DNA of 54,557 nt from an uncultured Collinsella sp. (GCA_900752215.1 CAADUO010000044.1:1-54557); one strand, 5' to 3'. Shown: positions 23,525 to 32,423, counted from the stretch's first letter. Notes: generated from the sequence alone by a model not told the origin. Program-made: numbers and translations.

Positions 23525-24295
23525 TTACACTGCGGGGCAGACCGCAAAGACGCGGGCGGGGTATCCGACGCCATCGCGGACCTTGGGGAAGGTGCAGAAG
23601 ATGACGGCGCCCGTGGCTGGAAGCTCGTTTAGATGGTCCATGACTTCGATCTGATAGCGGTCGACCGAGAGGATGTATTGCTCGCCGGGGTAGGGGTAGG
23701 CGTCCTCGCGCGTGGTGATGGTCGCCGGATCGGTATCTGCCGGCTCGTGGCCGATAGCGCCGATGTTGCGTTCTTCAACGAGCCACTTGATGGCGTCGAG
23801 GTCCCAGCCGGGGTAGTGGGGCTGGCCGTCCTCGTCCTTGTTTTCGAGGTCGGCGAGCTTGGACCAGTCGGAGCGGAAGGCGACAAAGGCGTCCTTGGGA
23901 ATGCGACCGTGCTCGTCCTCCCAGGCTTTGAGGTCCTCGACGGTTAGGATAAAGTCGGGGTTTGCGGCGCATTCCTCGTGCTTGTCGATCACGCAGAGCG
24001 GATGCATAAACTCGATGGGCTCGATCTCGCCAAGGGAGCGGCCGTCGACATGGAAGTGGCGCGGTGCATCGACGTGGGTGCCGTATTGCGAGGCGACCGA
24101 ATACTGAAAGCAGCGCATAGGGGCGAGCATGTCCTCGGGCGTGTTTGGCAGATAGTCGAAGAGCTTGGTGGACTCAAACGGCTTAAAGCCAAACCAGTGC
24201 GGGGTGTCGCACGAGAGCGTGTGGGTGAGGTCGACCCAGCGATAATCGGTGCTTTTGAGTTGGGATGCGAGGTTCCAAAGGTCGAGCGCGGGCAT
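23525..24295 (-). CDS. Cyclase/kynurenine-formamidase-like hydrolase
   Basis: A 256-aa metal-dependent hydrolase of the cyclase (KynB-like) superfamily. The metal motif is YGTHVDAPRHF (about residues 71-81), with further family features in DLTHTLS and IGHEPADTD. Family members open formamide or lactone-like bonds; the substrate here is unknown. ATG 24295 follows AAAGGAG. It is a single-gene transcript ending at the hairpin 23421-23448. Confidence 0.85.
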   Translation of the reverse strand: MPALDLWNLASQLKSTDYRWVDLTHTLSCDTPHWFGFKPFESTKLFDYLPNTPEDMLAPMRCFQYSVASQYGTHVDAPRHFHVDGRSLGEIEPIEFMHPLCVIDKHEECAANPDFILTVEDLKAWEDEHGRIPKDAFVAFRSDWSKLADLENKDEDGQPHYPGWDLDAIKWLVEERNIGAIGHEPADTDPATITTREDAYPYPGEQYILSVDRYQIEVMDHLNELPATGAVIFCTFPKVRDGVGYPARVFAVCPAV

Positions 24296-24457
24296 GGGCG
24301 ACTCCTTTCATCGGGCTTTTTGCTGATGTTAAAGCAGTGCCGTGACGGCTCGATTTCTGCTGCGTTACGATACGTTCTCAATTGCGATTCCGATGTGTTT
24401 CGATGATGTGACGGGTTTGTTTCGCCTTGTCAGGGCTTCGATGGGAGGGGAGGGGCC

Positions 24458-25648
24458 GTGCAATATCGCGTTGACCCCAAAAGCGGCAACCGTATCTCGG
24501 CGTTGGGGCTGGGCTGCATGAGGTTTCCCGGTGCGCCGGGACGCCCGGATGCGAAGACCGCCGACGCCATCATCTCCCGTGCGGTGGAGCAGGGGATTAA
24601 CTACCTGGACACGGCCTATCTCTATCCCGGCAACGAGGCTTGTGTGGGCGCTTCGCTTGAGCGCCTAGGCCTACGCGACCAGGTTTTGCTCGCGACCAAG
24701 CTGCCACATGCTTCGTGCAAATGCGCGGAGGATTTCGATCGGTTCTTCGACGAGCAGCTGCGTCGCCTGCGGACCGACCATATCGACTATTACCTTATGC
24801 ACAACATTACCTCGCCCGCCCAGTGGGGGCGCGTGGTGGCACTGGGCATCGAGGACTGGATTGCGCGCCAAAAGGCTTCGGGGCGCATTCGCCAGATCGG
24901 TTTTTCATACCACGGCAGCGCGGCGGATTTCCTGACGATGCTCGATGCATATGAGTGGGACTTTTGCCAGATCCAGTACAATTACGCTGGAGAGCGATAT
25001 CAGGCGGGAACTGCGGGGCTCATGGCCGCCGCCGAGCGAGGCCTCGCGGTGTTTGTGATGGAGCCGCTGCTAGGCGGGCGTTTAGCGGGCAAGCTGCCGC
25101 CACGGGCCCGCGCTGTGCTCGATAGCGCCCGTGACCCGCATTTGCGCACTCCTGCCGCCTGGGGTCTTTCGTGGGTGTGGAATCATCCTCAGGTGACGAT
25201 GCTGCTTTCGGGTATGACCGATACCGCGCAGGTGGATGAGAACGTGGTGTTGGCCGATCGGGCCCTGCCGGATTCGATGACAGCTACTCAGCTCGACACG
25301 ATCGCGCACGTGCTGGATGAGTTTGAAAAATCGAATCGCGTGCCCTGCACGGGATGCGGCTATTGCATGCCGTGCCCTAAAGGCATCAATATCCCTGGAT
25401 GTTTTGCCGCCTACAACGCGAGTTATGCGCACAGCTGGTTTACGGGTCTATCGCAGTACTTTACGGCGAGCGCGGTGCGTACAAGCGAGGCCAAGCTGGT
25501 GAGCAATTGCGTCAAGTGCGGCAAATGCGCGCGCCACTGCCCACAGCATATCGATATCCCCGAGCGTCTCGATGACGTGCGCCGACGCTTCCAGCCTGGA
25601 CCCGTGACGGCAGTGCTTAAGGCCTTCGGCAAAACGCGCTCCTCGTGA
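24458..25648 (+). CDS. Aldo/keto reductase with C-terminal ferredoxin domain
   Basis: A 396-aa protein: an AKR barrel (about 1-285, LGLGCMRFP and DTAYLYPGNE) joined to a 4Fe-4S domain. The cysteines are CTGCGYCMPCP (from about 297) and CVKCGKCARHCP (from about 351), two ferredoxin-like clusters. Such fusions are common in anaerobes and probably exchange electrons with ferredoxin rather than only NADPH. GTG 24458 follows GGGAGGGG. Substrate unknown. A palindromic repeat starts three bases after its stop. Confidence 0.9.
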   Translation: MQYRVDPKSGNRISALGLGCMRFPGAPGRPDAKTADAIISRAVEQGINYLDTAYLYPGNEACVGASLERLGLRDQVLLATKLPHASCKCAEDFDRFFDEQLRRLRTDHIDYYLMHNITSPAQWGRVVALGIEDWIARQKASGRIRQIGFSYHGSAADFLTMLDAYEWDFCQIQYNYAGERYQAGTAGLMAAAERGLAVFVMEPLLGGRLAGKLPPRARAVLDSARDPHLRTPAAWGLSWVWNHPQVTMLLSGMTDTAQVDENVVLADRALPDSMTATQLDTIAHVLDEFEKSNRVPCTGCGYCMPCPKGINIPGCFAAYNASYAHSWFTGLSQYFTASAVRTSEAKLVSNCVKCGKCARHCPQHIDIPERLDDVRRRFQPGPVTAVLKAFGKTRSS

Positions 25649-25650
25649 CC

Positions 25651-25730
25651 CTTTTATAACTTGCGGTGGAATAGTTCCTGTTTGCGGCAGAATAGGGCTT
25701 AAACAGGGACTATTCCACCGCAACTGAAGG
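25651..25730. repeat. Palindromic repeat, copy A
   Basis: TTGCGGTGGAATA plus a 10-base inner arm (25661-25683) is the inverted copy of 25701-25723, with one G-U-type change, around a 17-base loop. Copy B (26818-26900) shares CCCTTTTATAACTTGCGGTGGAATA-type outer sequence (first 13 bases of each arm) and loop bases CA-AATAGGGC. Its inner arm differs, with matching changes on both sides. Each copy ends a few bases before a gene start. Confidence 0.8.
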
Positions 25731-25738
25731 GGGCTGTC

Positions 25739-26758
25739 GTGGGCCATCGGGATTCATGTAATGATTCGCGTGGGGTTCGTTGGGGCATTTTGGGCGCTGG
25801 ACACATTTCTCATCGATTTGCATCGTCGCTCAAGAAGGTCGACGGGGCACGGCTTGTGGCTGCCGCCGGCCGCACTCCTGCACATGTCGAGGAATTTTGC
25901 CGAGCGTTTTCGATCGATGCTGCGCATGGCCATGCCTCGGTCGACGATAACGGCAATGCGGCTTATGACGCACTGATTGCCGACCCTGATGTCGACGCAA
26001 TCTACTTGGCTCTTCCGCATGGCATGCATACGCGTTGGGCCTGTCGCGCGCTGCGCGCCGGAAAGGCCGTGCTGTGCGAAAAGCCGGCCGTTTTGAGTGA
26101 GGAAGAGGCTCTCTCGATTGCCTCCACCTCTCGTGAGCGCGGCGTGCTGTTTATGGAGGCGATGAAGAATCGGTTTTGCCCGATGCGCACTCGCGTGAAG
26201 GACTTGCTTGCGTCGGGTGAGCTTGGCCGTATTGTCTCGATTGAAAGCGTGCAAAAGCTCGATTACGGCGAGCCTCCTTCGGGCTATCTGCTTGATCCGC
26301 TGCAGGGCGGCTGTCTATATGACATGGGCTGCTATGCGGTCGGTTGGTTTGAGGATTTGCTCGCGGGCGCTTGCGAGGTTTCGTCCCGTGAAGTTCGCTG
26401 GCGTGACGTATCGGGCGGTCGCGTCGATTGGGCCGACGAGATCCGTATGAGCGTCGGCGGTATACCCATTCATATGGTGTGCGACGGCAAAGCAACATAT
26501 GAAAGCCGCTTAACGATTGCCTGTGAGCGAGGCTCGTTGGAAATCGAGCGTCTCCATCGCCCCGAGCTCGCCCATGTGAAGTATTCTGACGGTCGAGTAC
26601 TCGAAATCGACGCACCATTTGAGGTCGATGATTTTTACGGTGAGGCATCGCATGCGACGCAGCTCATTCAGGCGGGGAAACTCGAAAGCCCCATCATGTC
26701 CCTAGCCGCCACACGGCGCTGCGCACGCATCATCGATGCGATTCGTTTGAAACTTTAG
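25739..26758 (+). CDS. Gfo/Idh/MocA-family oxidoreductase
   Basis: NAD(P)-dependent dehydrogenase-like protein of 339 aa. Rossmann motif GILGAGHIS (about 16-24), catalytic EKP at 114-116 (LCEKPAVLS), C-terminal sheet domain with GGCLYDMGCYAV. GTG 25739 follows AAGGGGG. It stands between the two palindromic repeats, so it may be a discrete unit. It resembles trans-1,2-dihydrobenzene-1,2-diol dehydrogenase-like members by the EKP region, but the substrate is not predictable. Confidence 0.88.
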   Translation: MGHRDSCNDSRGVRWGILGAGHISHRFASSLKKVDGARLVAAAGRTPAHVEEFCRAFSIDAAHGHASVDDNGNAAYDALIADPDVDAIYLALPHGMHTRWACRALRAGKAVLCEKPAVLSEEEALSIASTSRERGVLFMEAMKNRFCPMRTRVKDLLASGELGRIVSIESVQKLDYGEPPSGYLLDPLQGGCLYDMGCYAVGWFEDLLAGACEVSSREVRWRDVSGGRVDWADEIRMSVGGIPIHMVCDGKATYESRLTIACERGSLEIERLHRPELAHVKYSDGRVLEIDAPFEVDDFYGEASHATQLIQAGKLESPIMSLAATRRCARIIDAIRLKL

Positions 26759-26817
26759 GGCGTGGGGGGGCATGGCGCCAGCGCTTGGAATGCCTGGAGG
26801 CCTTTGTCCCTGATGCC

Positions 26818-26900
26818 CCTTTTATAACTTGCGGTGGAATACGGTCTGTTTGCGCCAAAATAGGGCACCAATAGACCGTATTTCACCGCAACTGATGAGG
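26818..26900. repeat. Palindromic repeat, copy B
   Basis: Arms 26829-26851 and 26870-26891 are near-perfect inverted copies around an 18-base loop. See copy A at 25651. The outer part of the arm is the same as in copy A; the inner part reads CGGTCTGTTT instead of GTTCCTGTTT, with the partner arm changed to match. Covariation of this kind suggests that pairing, not sequence, is conserved. Confidence 0.8.
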
Positions 26901-26911
26901 GAGAGCTGGAG

Positions 26912-27778
26912 ATGCTGGCGATCGGGTGTCATCTTTCGACGACGAAGGGCTATCGGGCAATGGGGGAGACGGCGCTGTCCATTGGCGCCAATACCTTTGC
27001 ATTCTTTACGCGCAACCCGCGCGGCGGCAAGGCAAAAGAACTTGACATGGATGACGTGGCGGCCCTGCGCGAGCTTATGGAGCAAAACGACTTTGGACCG
27101 CTGGTGGCGCATGCCCCGTATACCTATAACCCCTGCTCAGCCAAAGAGCGGGCGCGCGAGTTTGCCCTGGAGGCCATGGCAGAGGACCTGCGGCGCATGG
27201 AAGCGCTGCCCGGCAACTACTACAATTTTCACCCCGGTGCGCATGTGGGACAGGGGGCAGACGCCGGCATTCAGATGATTGTCGACACGCTGTGCCAGGT
27301 GATGTTTGAGGGGCAGCAGACGACGGTATTGCTCGAGACCATGGCCGGCAAGGGCACCGAGGTGGGCCGCAGCTTTGAGGAACTGGCGTGCATTATCGAG
27401 GGCGTTGCCGCCAAGCGCCCAGAGCTGTCCGATAAGCTGGGCGTTTGTTTGGACACCTGCCATGTGAGCGATGCCGGCTACGACATCATCCATGATCTGG
27501 ACGGCGTACTCGACGAGTTCGACCGCGTGGCGGGTATCGATCGCTTGCATGCCGTACACATCAACGATTCGAAGAACCCTTGTGGCGCCCATAAAGATCG
27601 CCACGAGTGCATCGGCAAGGGATACCTTGGCAGCGAGGAATTTGGTGGCGGTATGCAGGTTATGCAGAATATTGTATCGAATGGCCGCTTGCGTTCGCTG
27701 CCGTTTATTTTGGAGACTCCGAACGAACTTGCAGGTTATGCAGCTGAAATTAGGCTATTAAGGTCATTGCAGCAGTAA
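26912..27778 (+). CDS. nfo: Deoxyribonuclease IV (AP endonuclease)
   Basis: Endonuclease IV of base-excision repair, cutting at abasic sites; 288 aa TIM barrel with a trinuclear zinc site. Ligands are seen in NFHPGAHVGQG, LLETMAGKG, LDTCHVSDAGYD and HINDSKNPCGAHKDRHECIGKG. ATG 26912 begins MLAIGCHLSTTKG, as in the family, and GAGGGAG lies 10 bases upstream. It is transcribed just after palindromic repeat copy B. Confidence 0.95.
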   Translation: MLAIGCHLSTTKGYRAMGETALSIGANTFAFFTRNPRGGKAKELDMDDVAALRELMEQNDFGPLVAHAPYTYNPCSAKERAREFALEAMAEDLRRMEALPGNYYNFHPGAHVGQGADAGIQMIVDTLCQVMFEGQQTTVLLETMAGKGTEVGRSFEELACIIEGVAAKRPELSDKLGVCLDTCHVSDAGYDIIHDLDGVLDEFDRVAGIDRLHAVHINDSKNPCGAHKDRHECIGKGYLGSEEFGGGMQVMQNIVSNGRLRSLPFILETPNELAGYAAEIRLLRSLQQ

Positions 27779-27839
27779 TAACTGTCACAAAGTAGAGTAT
27801 TCCATTCACGTTATGGGTTTGTTTCAATCAGTTTTCTCA

Positions 27840-27868
27840 TTGCAGATTCGTAATTCCGGGTGCATAAT
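27840..27868 (+). promoter_or_regulatory. Promoter of the amino-acid ABC operon
   Basis: TTGCAG (27840-27845), 17 bases, CATAAT (27863-27868), 57 bases before the lipoprotein start. Confidence 0.6.
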
Positions 27869-27925
27869 AGCCAACAGTTTTTGCAGACCTCTGAATCAAA
27901 CGAGGTCACCGGAAGGAGACTGATT

Positions 27926-28786
27926 ATGAAGCTTAAGAAGCTTGGCGCATTTGCCGCCACGGGTGCTATGGCGCTCGCCCTCGCTCTGACGGGCTGCGGC
28001 TCGTCCAACGCCACCTCTGGTTCTGATGCCGGTTCCAGCAGCTCTGACGACGCTAAGGTCGAGAAGGTCGACGGCTCCAAGGAGTACGCGCTCGTCAAGG
28101 ACGGCACGCTGACCGTCGGCACCTCTGCCGAGTACGCGCCGTTTGAGTACAAGGATGACAACGGCGACTACCAGGGCTTTGACCTTGAGCTCATCAAGGC
28201 TATCGGTGACAAGCTGGGTCTGGATGTCGAGTACGTCAACAATGACTTTGACACGCTGGTTCCGGGCGTCGCTTCGGGCGCCAAGTATGACGTTTCCATC
28301 GCGGCTATCACCGACACGCCCGAGCGTGAGAAGGAAGTCACTTTCTCTGATTCCTACTACATGGACGATCAGGCTATCGTGACCAAGGTCGATAACACCG
28401 ACATCACGGCCGACAACTACAGCGAGAAGCTCAACAACGCCGACGCTACCATCATCGTCCAGTCTGGCTCGACCGCCGAGGCCTTTGCCCAGGAGAACTT
28501 CCCCAAGGCCAAGATCGTCCCCTACAAGGACGCCACCGAGTGCTTCAGCGCCCTGCAGTCCGATAAGGGCGACGCCGTAGTCACCAACCGCTCCGTTGCG
28601 AGCCAGCTGACCGCCGAGCAGTTCAACACCTGCCAGACCATCAAGCAGATCAGCACCGGCGAGGAGTACGCCATCGCCATCAACCAGGGCAACACCAAGC
28701 TCAAGGACGACATCAACCAGGCCATCAAGGACCTGACCGACGACGGTACCGTCGACGCCCTCATGGCTAAGTACAATATCAAGTAA
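27926..28786 (+). CDS. Polar amino-acid ABC transporter substrate-binding lipoprotein
   Basis: A 286-aa exported lipoprotein of solute-binding family 3. The lipobox LTGC places the lipidated cysteine at residue 24, followed by a Ser/Asp-rich linker. The SBP_bac_3 domain has GTSAEYAPFEYKDDNG, GFDLELIKAIG and PEREKEVTFSDSYY. It binds a polar amino acid such as glutamine, histidine or cystine; which one is not decided. ATG 27926 follows GAAGGAG. Permease and ATPase genes follow in order. A hairpin after it may raise its level relative to them. Confidence 0.92.
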   Translation: MKLKKLGAFAATGAMALALALTGCGSSNATSGSDAGSSSSDDAKVEKVDGSKEYALVKDGTLTVGTSAEYAPFEYKDDNGDYQGFDLELIKAIGDKLGLDVEYVNNDFDTLVPGVASGAKYDVSIAAITDTPEREKEVTFSDSYYMDDQAIVTKVDNTDITADNYSEKLNNADATIIVQSGSTAEAFAQENFPKAKIVPYKDATECFSALQSDKGDAVVTNRSVASQLTAEQFNTCQTIKQISTGEEYAIAINQGNTKLKDDINQAIKDLTDDGTVDALMAKYNIK

Positions 28787-28807
28787 AATAACTACTTGAT
28801 TGCGCGC

Positions 28808-28838
28808 GGGCCCTTTCCGTTTTGCGGAGAGGGCCTTT
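28808..28838 (+). terminator. Hairpin after the binding-protein gene
   Basis: GGCCCTTTCCG and CGGAGAGGGCC pair around a T-rich loop, followed by TTTGC. It has a weak T tail, so it more likely protects the upstream mRNA or gives partial termination. Confidence 0.55.
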
Positions 28839-28903
28839 GCGCTTCTCTTGACGGAGAGCGTTTCCGTCTCGTTTTGCCGGCAACTTCTACGATAGGAGCC
28901 ACC

Positions 28904-30265
28904 TTGTCTCGACTGAACAAAGGGGCCGCGGAGCAGCGTTTTCCACTGTCCGCCTTGCTCCAAAAGCTAGCCTGCGTCATGGCCGTGGCGCTCGCGCTGG
29001 TGTGCGCGGGGGCATATGCGCCCACGACCGCTCAGGCGCTTGAGACCGCAAAGATTACCGCCCGACCCAACACCGGTTCGGGCAGCGATGTGGTCGGCGG
29101 CACCGAGACGCGCATTACCTGGGAAGTTCAGGCCGATGCCGACGAGGAACTGAGCGGTCTTTCTTTGACGTTTGTCGACGGCACGACGTTTGGTACCGAT
29201 GACACGCGATTGACGATGCTCTCGGGCGAGGACCTCATGGATCGTACGCCCATGAAGCCCACGTGCAAGGCTGACGGCCAGACGCTCAAGATTGACTTTG
29301 GCGAGACGGCGCCTGCCGGCGGCTTTTTCCGTGTCGAGGTTTACGGCGTGACCTTCCCCGTCGAGGGCGGCGATGAGGCCTTTAGCGGCACCTATACGCT
29401 CGCCGACGGGTCGACCAAGAAGATCTCCAAGATTCCGTCGGTGGAGATCAAGGGCGTGACGGCCTTCGATAACTTCCTGGCTGACCTTAAAGAGCAGCCG
29501 TGGGTCGAGGCGTGGAACTCCAATATGTTCCTGCGCCTGTTCCTGAACCCGGTCATTTTGGTCCAGAGCCTGCCGATCGTCTTCAAGGGCTTCCTTATGT
29601 CGCTCTCGATCGTGCTTGTGGCGTTTCCGCTGGCAATTCCCTTCGGTTTTGCCCTGTCGCTCATGCGCATCTCTAAGTCGCGCATCCTGCGCTGTCTTGC
29701 CGGCATCTATGTGAATATCATTCGCGGTACGCCGGCGTTCCTGCAGATCTATATCGCGTTTTTCGGTCTGCCGCTGGCCGGTGTCAAAGTGGACGACTAT
29801 GTGCTGGGTGTTATCGTCATGGCCATGAACTCGTCTGCGTACTTGTGCGAGATCTTCCGTGCCGGTATTCAGTCGATCCCCAAGGGCCAAAACGAGGCTG
29901 CTCGCTCGCTGGGCATGAATGCCTTCCAGACGCTGCTCTATGTCATGATTCCGCAGACGTTCCGCAATGTCCTGCCTACGCTGACCAGCGAGTTTATCTT
30001 GCTCTACAAGGACACGTCGCTGCTTGCCGCCGTGGGTGTCGTTGAGATCGTCATGAACGCCCGCACCATCGTGGCCACGACGGGCTCCATCACGCCGTAT
30101 GTGGTTGCCGCTCTGTTCTATCTGGTCATTACCCTGCCGCTTGCGCGCTTGGTGAGCGGTCTTGAGGCGAGACTTCTGGGGACGGCCGAAACCAAAAAGA
30201 AGCGTCCCACCAAGAGCGCCGGACAGGTTGTCGCGACGCCCGCCGATCATATCGCCGGTCTGTAA
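28904..30265 (+). CDS. Amino-acid ABC permease with N-terminal extracytoplasmic domain
   Basis: A 453-aa inner-membrane permease. A signal-like segment (17-40) is followed by about 170 residues of beta-rich extracytoplasmic sequence (ITWEVQADADEELSGL and so on). The BPD_transp_1 domain then occupies about 220-430, with the EAA loop EIFRAGIQSIPKGQNEAARSLGM. TTG 28904 follows AGGAG at 5 bases; the frame is open to 28796 but overlaps the hairpin there. Standard family permeases are about 220 aa, so the extra domain is unusual. It is unlike the SBP_bac_3 domain and its role is unknown. Confidence 0.88.
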   Translation: MSRLNKGAAEQRFPLSALLQKLACVMAVALALVCAGAYAPTTAQALETAKITARPNTGSGSDVVGGTETRITWEVQADADEELSGLSLTFVDGTTFGTDDTRLTMLSGEDLMDRTPMKPTCKADGQTLKIDFGETAPAGGFFRVEVYGVTFPVEGGDEAFSGTYTLADGSTKKISKIPSVEIKGVTAFDNFLADLKEQPWVEAWNSNMFLRLFLNPVILVQSLPIVFKGFLMSLSIVLVAFPLAIPFGFALSLMRISKSRILRCLAGIYVNIIRGTPAFLQIYIAFFGLPLAGVKVDDYVLGVIVMAMNSSAYLCEIFRAGIQSIPKGQNEAARSLGMNAFQTLLYVMIPQTFRNVLPTLTSEFILLYKDTSLLAAVGVVEIVMNARTIVATTGSITPYVVAALFYLVITLPLARLVSGLEARLLGTAETKKKRPTKSAGQVVATPADHIAGL

Positions 30266-30277
30266 GGAGGTCCTGTC

Positions 30278-31027
30278 ATGAGTGAAACGAATTCCAACGA
30301 GGTCGTTGTCAGCATCAAGAACCTCCAAAAGGCTTTTGGCGATAACGTGGTTCTGCGTGATATCGATCTGGACGTGCACAAGGGTGAGGTCGTTGTGGTC
30401 CTGGGCCCCTCGGGCTCGGGCAAGTCGACGATGCTTCGCTGCATCAATCGCCTGGAGCATCCCACGAGCGGCTCGATTGTCGTTGAGGGCGTGGATGTGT
30501 GTGCCAAGGGCGTCGACCTCAATAAGGTACGTACGCACTTGGGCATGGTGTTTCAGCAGTTCAACCTGTTCCCGCACCTGTCGGTCAAAAAGAACGTCAT
30601 GCTTGCGCAGCAAAAGGTGCTCAAGCGCAGTAAGGAAGAGGCCGAGAAGATCGCCATCGAGGAGCTGACCAAGGTCGGCCTGGCCGAGCGCATTGATTTT
30701 ATGCCGAGTCAGCTTTCGGGCGGCCAGCAGCAGCGCGTCGCCATCGCCCGCGCCCTGTCGATGAACCCGCACGTGATGCTCTTTGACGAGGCCACGTCGG
30801 CGCTCGACCCCGAGCTCGTCCGCGATGTATTGGGCGTCATGCGCGACCTAGCACGTGACGGTATGACTATGATCGTGGTAACGCACGAGATGGGCTTTGC
30901 CCGCGATGTCGCCGACCGCGTCGTCTTTATGGACGGCGGCGTCATTGTGGAAGAGGGTACGCCGAGCGAGGTCTTCGACCACCCCAAGAGCGAACGCACC
31001 AAGGCGTTCTTGGGCAATATCTCGTAG
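30278..31027 (+). CDS. Amino-acid ABC transporter ATPase
   Basis: A 249-aa GlnQ/HisP-type ATP-binding subunit that powers the importer. Walker A is GPSGSGKST (about 46-54), the Q loop FQQFNLFPH, the signature LSGGQQQR, Walker B VMLFDEATSALD and the H loop VTHEM. ATG 30278 follows AAGGAGG. It lies 12 bases after the permease and ends the three-gene operon at a strong terminator. Confidence 0.95.
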   Translation: MSETNSNEVVVSIKNLQKAFGDNVVLRDIDLDVHKGEVVVVLGPSGSGKSTMLRCINRLEHPTSGSIVVEGVDVCAKGVDLNKVRTHLGMVFQQFNLFPHLSVKKNVMLAQQKVLKRSKEEAEKIAIEELTKVGLAERIDFMPSQLSGGQQQRVAIARALSMNPHVMLFDEATSALDPELVRDVLGVMRDLARDGMTMIVVTHEMGFARDVADRVVFMDGGVIVEEGTPSEVFDHPKSERTKAFLGNIS

Positions 31028-31057
31028 CGGCGCGTCGAAGTTGTCGATATAACAAAT

Positions 31058-31090
31058 GGGGACCGGATAGTATCCGGTCCCCGTTTTTGT
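31058..31090. terminator. Terminator of the amino-acid ABC operon
   Basis: GGGGACCGGATA and TATCCGGTCCCC form a near-perfect stem followed by GTTTTTGTTT. AT-rich flanks on the other side let it serve the convergent flavodoxin transcript too. Confidence 0.9.
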
Positions 31091-31159
31091 TTGGGTATGA
31101 GCGACTGTTGTTGTGCGGTACTCGGCTGTCAGTTGCCTTGCGACTTTCTGACGGCTTCG

Positions 31160-31579
31160 TTAGGCCAGCTCCGCTCCCAGGGCCTTGCAGGCCGCTTCGC
31201 CCTCATCGTCGGGGGCGTCGTAGCAAATGACGGAATCGACGACGTTGACGCCTGCCTCGTCGGCATCGGCCTTCCAGTTGTCCATCCACTCGCCCTCGGC
31301 CCACGAATAGGAGCCAAAGAGGACGACCTTCTTGTCGCCGAGAGTCTCCTTGACCTCGTCCCACATAGGCTGGAACTCGTCATACTCAAGCTCCTCGGAA
31401 CCCATGGCGGGGCAGCCGAAGGCAATGGCGTCATAGCTGGCGGCCTTGTCTGCGGAGAAGTCGGCGCAGGAGATGACCTCTGCCTCGGCGCCGGCACCGG
31501 TTGCGCCCTCGGCAACGAAGTTTGCCATGGCCTCGGTGTTGCCTGTACCGCTCCAGTAGACTACTGCGATCTTGCTCAT
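31160..31579 (-). CDS. Flavodoxin
   Basis: A 139-aa FMN-binding electron carrier. The FMN phosphate loop is WSGTGNTEAMA (residues 9-19), followed by GCPAMGSEELE and the FGSYSWAEGEWM loop typical of short-chain clostridial-type flavodoxins. ATG 31579 follows AAAGGAAAA. It is downstream of a DUF3793 gene on the same strand. Flavodoxins often replace ferredoxin when iron is short, which would fit iron control of this pair; that is inference. Confidence 0.92.
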   Translation of the reverse strand: MSKIAVVYWSGTGNTEAMANFVAEGATGAGAEAEVISCADFSADKAASYDAIAFGCPAMGSEELEYDEFQPMWDEVKETLGDKKVVLFGSYSWAEGEWMDNWKADADEAGVNVVDSVICYDAPDDEGEAACKALGAELA

Positions 31580-31625
31580 ATGTTTTCCTTTCGGTTGCGC
31601 GGCGTGCGGCCGCGTTTTGTATGCT

Positions 31626-32330
31626 CTATCGGGTTGCCTGGACAAGTTGTTCCAGGGTGCAGCCCTGTTGATAGATGTAGGTAAGGTATTGCGTGCATGC
31701 ACGATAGGAATCGAAGGTCGTGAGCGCCTGCTCAACGTTTGTGTATACCTTCCATGCGCCAAAGACCTTATAGTTTTCACCGTGCTGGACGATAAACTGA
31801 TGGACATCTTCGTAGGGATAGCCCAAAAAATAGCCAATTTCGTGGGGGAACTCGCACATGCACCCCGTATCGCAGTGCCTATTTCGCGCTAGCGCGCAGA
31901 CGCTGCCGTCATAGGCGCTCTCTGCGGCATTGCTGCTTGCCAGCGTGATGCGCGCGGCGAGATGCACCAGGGATGCGGGCAGGTTGTGGACATCGTAACC
32001 TTCGGCGGCTAGCGCCGTCGTGGCACGGGGGTCGGAGAGGTATCGCATGAGGTCCGCAGGGCGATACACATAGATGAGCGCTCCGCAGGGGCGCCAGACC
32101 AAAACGCTCATATGGATTCCGAGTGGCTGGAGCTCGCGGTTGCATTGGGCTATGACGGCGAGCAGGCGAGAGCGTCGCTCTTCGATATGGGCGGCGCCGG
32201 GTTTTCCGTTTTGGTTGGCGTAAACGCCGGGATAGGTAAAGAGCGAAGCCGGCTTGATACCTGCGAGCGTAGGGGAGCAGTTGCGCACGACAGCCGTTTG
32301 GTATGTTGGGATGTCAATGGTTCGAGTCAC
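31626..32330 (-). CDS. DUF3793-family protein
   Basis: A 234-aa protein of the DUF3793 family, recognised by FPHEIGYFLGYPYEDV and the later KVFGAWKVY motif near the C-terminus. A Cys/His-rich patch (NRHCDTGCMC) precedes it. The function of the family is not known, but it often accompanies flavodoxin and iron genes in anaerobes. GTG 32330 follows AAAGGAGC. It is the first gene of a pair with flavodoxin, 46 bases apart. Confidence 0.8.
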   Translation of the reverse strand: MTRTIDIPTYQTAVVRNCSPTLAGIKPASLFTYPGVYANQNGKPGAAHIEERRSRLLAVIAQCNRELQPLGIHMSVLVWRPCGALIYVYRPADLMRYLSDPRATTALAAEGYDVHNLPASLVHLAARITLASSNAAESAYDGSVCALARNRHCDTGCMCEFPHEIGYFLGYPYEDVHQFIVQHGENYKVFGAWKVYTNVEQALTTFDSYRACTQYLTYIYQQGCTLEQLVQATR

Positions 32331-32353
32331 GATGCTCCTTTCGGGTCCTCAGT

Positions 32354-32397
32354 TGTTAGCCTAGGAAAACTTATACACGAAAGTAAGCCATGGTCAA
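32354..32397 (-). promoter_or_regulatory. Promoter of DUF3793-flavodoxin with weak DtxR-like site
   Basis: On the minus strand TTGACC (32397-32392), 16 bases, TATAAG (32375-32370). Just downstream, TTAGCCTA (32356-32363) matches the centre of the DtxR/IdeR consensus, but the flanks match poorly. Confidence 0.5.
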
Positions 32398-32423
32398 CAA
32401 AAAAGTTTGAAGAGGGAAACTAA

